The position numbers and the translations under genes were made by a program. Positions 59,433 to 64,000 of a DNA stretch of 64,000 nucleotides are shown one piece after another. Source of the stretch: Nitrosopumilus sp. (GTDB lineage: Archaea > Thermoproteota > Nitrososphaeria > Nitrososphaerales > Nitrosopumilaceae); assembly GCF_025699125.1 (NCBI RefSeq), contig NZ_JAILWC010000001.1, positions 318,204-382,203 of the forward strand. The letters run 5' to 3'. The notes below the pieces were generated by a model. It was not told where the DNA came from and did not search any database. It was given only the letters and a program-made list of their open reading frames with translations. Position 1 is the stretch's first letter. Each line of letters starts with the position of its first letter.

Positions 59433-60746
59433 ATGAAGACTAGACTCTTGATCATTAGTGGAATCCTATCTGTAATTGCAGTTATTGTTGGCATGTCTGT
59501 TGCTAGTCCTTCGATAAATAATTTTGATGACTTTGTTTATCAACTAAAAGAACCCTTTGATGGGGCAGAACCTGAAGAAATAGTGGTGCCTAAATCTGAA
59601 TATGTTGTAAGCAAAGACAGCCCGATTAATTTTTCTGATTATGCCTCATTAAACTCAAATGATTTTGGTTTCAAATTTTACAGACACTTATCTGATTCTG
59701 ATGAAAACTTGTTTTTCTCACCTATTAGTATCGATATTGTTTTTGCAATAATTTATGAATCTGCACAAGGCGAGACTAGAGAAAACATGCATCAATTATT
59801 TGAGTTTGAGCAAGATTCTGAGAAAAGACGATTATCCTACAAAAATACAATTAAAAACCTAAACCAGAAAAACCCTGACTTTGAACTAAATGTCAAAAAC
59901 GGAATCTGGGTTTCAGACATGTATGAAATAAACCCTGAATATGAAAAAATAGTTACAAATGACTATGCTGCATCCTCACAAAATGTTGATTTTGTTTCCA
60001 ATCATGGAGTTCAAACCATAAATCAGTGGGTCAAAGAAAACACTAACGGCAAAATTGAAAAAATCTTTGAAGACAATAGCACTGGACCGCTGACTTTGAT
60101 GGCGGCAACTAACACAGTTTACTTTAACGGGTTGTGGGAAAAACAATTTCCTCCTGGCATGACATATGAAAGGAAATTTTTTGTCACTCCTGACAATGTA
60201 CAAATGATAGATATGATGAAGATTAAAAATTATCATTTTAATTATTATGAAGATGATGCAGTAAAAATTGTTGAGCTTCCTTACAAAAGTAACAGAGCAT
60301 CCATGTATCTTTTGCAATCCTTTGAGATGCATCAGCTAAAACAGTTGGAAGACAATCTTACTGCAAATTATTTTAATGAGCTAAAATCCAAACTATCTGA
60401 AAAAATGGTATCAGTAATTATGCCAAAATTTTCAATGGAAATGGACTATGATCTTAGGGAAATCCTAACAGAAATGGGAATGACTCATCCATTTTCTAGA
60501 GAATTGGCTGATCTAAGTGGGATGGCAAATTATCCCAACATCTTCATAGATGAGGCCGTCCACAAGACTGCAATTGATCTTCATGAGTTGGGAACAGAGG
60601 CTGCTGCTGCAACTGGGGCAATGGCTGAGTTGCAATCAGGTTCTCCATACACGTTTAATGGCAATCATCCGTTTATCTATATTATACAGGACCATGAAAC
60701 TGATCAAATATTGTTCATGGGAAGATTTGTTAATCCTAATCACTAA
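59433..60746 (+). CDS. Serpin (serine/cysteine protease inhibitor), membrane-anchored or secreted
   Basis: 437 residues. The junction leader MKTRLLIISGILSVIAVIVG is a signal anchor, and a full serpin fold follows. NLFFSPISIDIVFAII is the helix B shutter region. TNTVYFNGLWEKQF is strand 3A, and FNGNHPFIYIIQDHETDQIL then FMGRFVNP is the C-terminal signature. The hinge GTEAAAATG at 387-395 is of the inhibitory type; by counting, P1-P1' would be Gln401-Ser402. Serpins trap proteases by loop insertion. Archaeal serpins are uncommon, and this one would act outside the cell. Confidence 0.95.
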   Translation: MKTRLLIISGILSVIAVIVGMSVASPSINNFDDFVYQLKEPFDGAEPEEIVVPKSEYVVSKDSPINFSDYASLNSNDFGFKFYRHLSDSDENLFFSPISIDIVFAIIYESAQGETRENMHQLFEFEQDSEKRRLSYKNTIKNLNQKNPDFELNVKNGIWVSDMYEINPEYEKIVTNDYAASSQNVDFVSNHGVQTINQWVKENTNGKIEKIFEDNSTGPLTLMAATNTVYFNGLWEKQFPPGMTYERKFFVTPDNVQMIDMMKIKNYHFNYYEDDAVKIVELPYKSNRASMYLLQSFEMHQLKQLEDNLTANYFNELKSKLSEKMVSVIMPKFSMEMDYDLREILTEMGMTHPFSRELADLSGMANYPNIFIDEAVHKTAIDLHELGTEAAAATGAMAELQSGSPYTFNGNHPFIYIIQDHETDQILFMGRFVNPNH

Positions 60747-60786
60747 AACTGTAAAACCAAAAAATGATTTTAATTTGGAGAAGACA

Positions 60787-61557
60787 ATGAAAACTAAATT
60801 CTTGATAATAATCTGCATCGCCGTTTTTGTTGCAGTCATGATTCCATTGAATTTCTCAATAGTAAAAGATGACCAGTCATACGTTTTATTTTGTACTCAT
60901 TATGTATTCTCAAATTCTAGAACTTGCACAGTTCTCTGGCATGAAACAGAATCGCTTGATGATAGTAGTTATGATTCAGAATCAATCTTCTCACAGAAAT
61001 ACCAAATATCTATACTCCAAAACACAAAAACAATGAAGCAATATGTATCTCCTGATTTTATAACAATCGGTCCTGGCAGTAAAGTACTTTGGTATAATTC
61101 TGATAAAACTCCAGTTACGATAAACTCCAATGATCCTGACAATCCTTGGAGTACTGGAGTAATCTTGCCTGATGAGTATGTTACTGTGACGTTTGATGAG
61201 CCTGGAATTTACGAGTATCATGGAAGACCTGGAACTGACGGAATCATTGTTGTTATGGATGATGATGGGACCCCGCTTACATCAGAATTTAGCGAAGTGT
61301 TTGGTAATGGAAGCCCACTAGTATACAATGATGGGATGAGGCCCGTTTTTCTTTATGATAGTTGCAATCGATATGCATATTGGTTAAACGAGCATGGTAA
61401 AGAGAAAATAGATTTGCCTGAAGATTATCCCCGATATCCGCCATGGGGAAACCAGATTTTCCCACTTGTTGAGTTTTGTACTAGTAATGGTGAACTGGTA
61501 AAAACCATGTCAGGCAATACCATTCGTTGGGAGTTTAGAATAGAAAATGAAAACTAG
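60787..61557 (+). CDS. Cupredoxin-fold surface protein lacking copper ligands (copy 2)
   Basis: 256 residues, the same length as 26848-27618 and differing by about a dozen residues (for example MIPLNF for MILLNF, ESLDDSS for EPLDDIS, GTDG for GING). The same degenerate plastocyanin-like domain (TPVTINSND, FDEPGIYEYHGRPG) and WGNQIFPLVEFC module are present. DNA similarity begins at the start junction and ends at the ENEN-stop junction, while the neighbours differ. The start at 60787 is fixed by the paralogue; the frame upstream of it is a shadow of the serpin gene. Confidence 0.87.
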   Translation: MKTKFLIIICIAVFVAVMIPLNFSIVKDDQSYVLFCTHYVFSNSRTCTVLWHETESLDDSSYDSESIFSQKYQISILQNTKTMKQYVSPDFITIGPGSKVLWYNSDKTPVTINSNDPDNPWSTGVILPDEYVTVTFDEPGIYEYHGRPGTDGIIVVMDDDGTPLTSEFSEVFGNGSPLVYNDGMRPVFLYDSCNRYAYWLNEHGKEKIDLPEDYPRYPPWGNQIFPLVEFCTSNGELVKTMSGNTIRWEFRIENEN

Positions 61558-62830
61558 GTTATTGCTAATTATTGGAATAGTTATTTTTAGTACTGTCCCG
61601 TTTGCAACAATTATCGTTCTTGACCGATATGATAATTATTTAGAGCAGTTAGAGTATGAAAGACTAGCAATAGAAAATCAACCAAAGCCAGGTGAACGCT
61701 CATACATAGAACCAAACCTAAAAGCAAATCTTGAGAGAGTTGAGATTAGCATCAGAGAAAAAGTTAGGCAATTGCATGAAGGATTGCCTCCAAGCTCCTA
61801 CGCAGTAAATCTAAACCATCAAACAAAAGAGATTGAGGTTATAATTGAAAACACACAACTCAACTCTGAAATAAAGAAAATCATCTCTAGTTACCCTGAA
61901 GACATTCCGATAGTATTTTCCAATGGAAAGATCTCCATTGATGTTCCTATAGTATCTGTACCTGACAATTACCAGTGCGCAGAGCAATTTGATAAACTTC
62001 TGCAAGAGTCAAAAGACAACTATGTTCCTTGCAAATCATATGTTGATGATGATGGAAATGTTTTGTCTTGCGAACCTAAGCTTCCAGGATGGGACATTAT
62101 ACAAAATGATGAGTTTAATGACACTGGCTGTCCATTGACTTACAATGATTGGGCATATCTTACTGATGACAATGATCTTGTATTTGGATTGTATTTACCA
62201 CGATATGAAATCAAAATGGAAAAGACAAACCTTGATCAATTCATTCCGATATCTGTAGAAAAATGGGGATTTGATGCGTGTGATTCGCTTTATCTTAGGA
62301 TAGTCAACAATGACAACCGTGATGAGACATTGTCTTTTATTCCATATGGGGAGATCTGTGCTGAATCCTCTGAACAAATCAAACGGCAGAAATTTGTTTA
62401 TGATTTAGATTATCTGGAGTTGCCACGTGGAAACTATGTGATGTATCTTTACGACAAAGATCCAAGAGAAATAATTGACATTGAACATTTTAGGGAACTG
62501 GCAAAATTTTCTTTTTCATCTCACTTTGGAACTGGGCCTGTGATAAAACTAGATGCAATCAATCAGTCTGATCCTTCAGTATGGATAGTAACAGGTAAAA
62601 CCACTGATACAAAATCAGAAATTATCATGCATTTGTATAATCCTGAAGATGTATTTGTTTCTAGAGATGTCATCTTGCCTGATTCTGATGGTACCTTTTC
62701 TACAATCATTACTAATGGAGGCCCGTTATTTCAATTGTCAGGACATTACAAAATAACCTTGCAACAAAGTGATGATGTGTCTGTCCCACAAGTTAGTCGA
62801 TTATTCCGTGTTGTACAAAATGAAAACTAG
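61547..62830 (+). CDS. Membrane-anchored multi-domain surface protein with Ig-like end
   Basis: 427 residues from the junction ATG (11-bp overlap). TM anchor LLIIGIVIFSTVPFATIIVL. A helical region is followed by an alpha/beta domain reading SYAVNLNHQTKEIEVIIEN and IVFSNGKISIDVPIV, then cysteines at YQCAEQF, PCKSYVD, SCEPKLP and GCPLTYND. An Ig-like domain (about 340-420) has DGTFSTIITNGGPLFQLSG, shared with 43036. It ends VVQNEN-stop (11-bp overlap). Confidence 0.72.
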   Translation: MKTRLLLIIGIVIFSTVPFATIIVLDRYDNYLEQLEYERLAIENQPKPGERSYIEPNLKANLERVEISIREKVRQLHEGLPPSSYAVNLNHQTKEIEVIIENTQLNSEIKKIISSYPEDIPIVFSNGKISIDVPIVSVPDNYQCAEQFDKLLQESKDNYVPCKSYVDDDGNVLSCEPKLPGWDIIQNDEFNDTGCPLTYNDWAYLTDDNDLVFGLYLPRYEIKMEKTNLDQFIPISVEKWGFDACDSLYLRIVNNDNRDETLSFIPYGEICAESSEQIKRQKFVYDLDYLELPRGNYVMYLYDKDPREIIDIEHFRELAKFSFSSHFGTGPVIKLDAINQSDPSVWIVTGKTTDTKSEIIMHLYNPEDVFVSRDVILPDSDGTFSTIITNGGPLFQLSGHYKITLQQSDDVSVPQVSRLFRVVQNEN

Positions 62831-63284
62831 GCTTTTGACAATTCTATTAATTACAGGACTGGCATTCCTATCTGGTTTTGTATCTGTGTATGCTGTAATG
62901 TATGAGTGCACAAACCCTCCTCTTTGGGTAAAGCACCCCAGATCTGGTTTTGCATATTGTTTTGGATTACTACTTGATGGGCACATCATTGACTACAACC
63001 GAAATTTAGATTATGATCCCTTATGTGAGACCGGTTTTTGGATGAACGTTACAAAATCACCAAATGAGTTTTACACAAAGACAGTGATGCTTGATGCTCT
63101 AAATGTACAAGGACTAGAATTTACGGCAGACGATATTTCATTTTACAAAAATGATTCTTTGTTTGTAGCAAACGTAAAGGGAGATTGGGGCGAACGTTCT
63201 TCCGTTGTTATTTCACTGACAGATACTTTAGAAAAATTAGATGAAGTGATTGCGGTAAATGAAACAAGGATTGCGTGCGCATAA
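62820..63284 (+). CDS. Small secreted protein of unknown function
   Basis: 154 residues from the junction ATG at 62820; the longer frame from 62769 is a shadow. Signal peptide LLTILLITGLAFLSGFVSVYA. The mature part has YECTNPPLWVKHP, FAYCFGLLLDG, PLCETGFW and a final RIACA, four cysteines that may form two disulfides, and several N-x-[ST] sites. Its stop TAA shares one base with the next start. Confidence 0.68.
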   Translation: MKTRLLTILLITGLAFLSGFVSVYAVMYECTNPPLWVKHPRSGFAYCFGLLLDGHIIDYNRNLDYDPLCETGFWMNVTKSPNEFYTKTVMLDALNVQGLEFTADDISFYKNDSLFVANVKGDWGERSSVVISLTDTLEKLDEVIAVNETRIACA

Positions 63285-63904
63285 TGAAAACCAAACTTTT
63301 GACAATTCCCCTAATTTTGTTTTTGATTTTCTCAGGATTTACTCCTGATGTGCAATCTCTATCATGTGCAATTCCGAATCTAGGTGACGTCTTTGACAAA
63401 TCAGATTATGTGATTCACGGCAAGGTTCTTGACAAAAATTACCTTACATGGGATCCGCAAATGCCAATTGTGACGTTTCAGGTACTAGAGTCGTTTAAGG
63501 GAAATGCGTATGAGGAAATCTCAATAACGGTTAATGAAAATTGGGATTACAAGTTTGAAGATGGCTTTGAGTATGTTGTGTTTGTATATAGACAGGAATT
63601 GTCGCTTCTAACTGATCCTTGTTGGCCAAAGTTTCATGCATTTCCATCCACTCTGGAGATTGCAAGACAGCTTGTAACATCTAATCATGAGATTCGTTCA
63701 AGTCCTACAAGTGTGGTTTATGAATCCCTTACGGAACAAGAACTAATACAACTTGAGGAAAACCAAAAAGTCATACAAGAAAAGAAACTTGAGAGATGGG
63801 ATGCTGTAACTTCTCAGAGACTGGCAATAATTATTACGTCTATTTTATTGATTCTAATTGCTGGAATAGCAGTTTTTGTAGTATTTAGGAGAAAGAGAAA
63901 ATGA
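63284..63904 (+). CDS. NTR/TIMP-like surface protein with C-terminal TM (relative of 49157)
   Basis: 206 residues from ATG 63284. Signal peptide LLTIPLILFLIFSGFTPDVQS, so Cys is near the mature N-terminus (LSCAIPNLGD). KSDYVIHGKVLDKN, VTFQVLESFKGNAYE and FEDGFEYVVFVY follow the order seen in NTR/OB-fold proteins. A helical stretch leads to a C-terminal TM (IIITSILLILIAGIAVFVVF) and the tail RRKRK-stop. Together with 49157, 58500 and the serpin it belongs to a possible protease-inhibitor set; inhibition is inferred only from fold. Confidence 0.7.
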   Translation: MKTKLLTIPLILFLIFSGFTPDVQSLSCAIPNLGDVFDKSDYVIHGKVLDKNYLTWDPQMPIVTFQVLESFKGNAYEEISITVNENWDYKFEDGFEYVVFVYRQELSLLTDPCWPKFHAFPSTLEIARQLVTSNHEIRSSPTSVVYESLTEQELIQLEENQKVIQEKKLERWDAVTSQRLAIIITSILLILIAGIAVFVVFRRKRK

Positions 63905-64000
63905 AAACTAGAACTTTGATGATTGTTGTAATAATAACTTTTGCAGGATTTTTTAATACTGTTCAGAGTTTTTCAGAAGATGGTTTTGATACAGGACGAT
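63901..64000 (+). CDS. Start of another junction-led surface protein (truncated by window)
   Basis: Begins ATGAAAACTAGAACT, overlapping the previous RKRK-stop by 4 bp. It encodes MKTRTLMIVVIITFAG and continues past a likely signal-cleavage region (VQSFSEDGF) to the window edge. It shows that the array extends beyond 64 kb. Confidence 0.8.
   Translation, partial: MKTRTLMIVVIITFAGFFNTVQSFSEDGFDTGR

Larger units (their letters stand above)
24620..63935 (+). repeat. Dispersed stop-start junction repeat (about 34 copies) of the surface-protein array
   Basis: The core ATGAAAACTAG, usually preceded by GAAA and followed by TTGATAATTATTGG or a variant, recurs with its A of ATG at 24624, 26848, 27608, 28114 (TTG), 29410, 30704, 30958, 31840, 31886, 32541, 34465, 35037, 37047, 37484, 37961, 38776, 39027, 39728, 46255, 47051, 49157, 49759, 50544, 50926, 51183, 52115, 54365, 58500, 59433, 60787, 61547, 62820, 63284 and 63901. 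It encodes the next gene's leader (MKTRLLIII or similar). In other frames it ends the previous gene as ENEN-stop or RKRK-stop. Many copies are preceded by TTGGAGAAAAAGAAA, which includes a Shine-Dalgarno-like GGAG. Confidence 0.9.

Noticed and set aside
24620..63935. Junction repeats as a CRISPR array or true integron attC sites
   Set aside because: Spacing is irregular (46 bp to several kb), copies encode protein starts, they lack paired inverted core sites, and no cas or integrase gene is present in the window.
1..64000. tRNA, rRNA, transposase and insertion-sequence genes
   Set aside because: Intergenic gaps and frames were read for cloverleaf-like and transposase motifs and none was convincing; short RNAs could still be missed by eye.

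Overview
The window is AT-rich DNA from an archaeon that looks like a marine ammonia-oxidising thaumarchaeon (Nitrosopumilus-like). The basis is the gene repertoire: an archaeal-type aspartyl-tRNA synthetase, family-4 uracil-DNA glycosylase, a TldD protease, a PIN-ATPase-KH protein, leaderless TATA promoters, very short intergenic gaps, and many secreted proteins carrying the Cys-Cys-'RGW' surface motif that I recognise from this group. No rRNA, tRNA, transposase, integrase or CRISPR array was found.

Bases 1-23,300 are mainly ordinary chromosomal genes on both strands. They include the end of a class I aldolase with a tandem-repeat tail, an ilvB-ilvN-leuA-leuB branched-chain amino-acid operon, aspS with a small zinc/KH-like protein, an oligopeptide-type ABC ATPase, DNA-repair glycosylases (alkyl-adenine and uracil), tldD, a histidine kinase divergent from Hpt and receiver proteins, a PIN-ATPase, a DtxR-type regulator, a DUF192 protein and a TauE/SafE permease. 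Several microproteins too short for routine gene calling are also present (7397, 10964, 14764, 53577 and others).

From about 23,450 to the end the character changes. About 40 kb is filled with some 45 mostly plus-strand genes for secreted or membrane proteins of no recognised enzyme function, packed head to tail. At least 34 of the starts share one nucleotide junction, ATGAAAACTAG plus a signal-peptide/TM leader (MKTRLLIII-). The same bases end the preceding gene, either as ...ENEN-stop (11-nt overlap) or as ...RKRK-stop (4-nt overlap). Bodies between junctions are unrelated or mosaic: cupredoxin-like, beta-propeller, serpin, NTR/TIMP-like, coiled-coil, Ig-like, universal stress and multi-TM proteins. 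They re-use a handful of small modules (the Cys-Cys-RGW domain, a THYID-C-W domain, a WxxQVFPLMDYC domain, and an I-D/E-L-P helix module). Two cupredoxin-like genes 34 kb apart are almost identical, and their similarity stops at the junctions. There are also leader-only and nearly empty units. I read this as a cassette-like array of surface proteins that grows and shuffles by recombination at a stop-start connector. This is the most unusual content of the window.

The array is interrupted at 53,577-56,432 by a minus-strand island: a two-TM small protein, a truncated Fic-like fragment lying against a relic array gene, a Cys/His-rich exported protein, a zinc-ribbon microprotein and a membrane-anchored ArsR-type regulator. 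Recurrent upstream elements (at 23404, 30968, 37517, 53876 and 57132, and CATCAGTGT at 33001 and 40687) suggest that several array segments share promoters and may be co-regulated.
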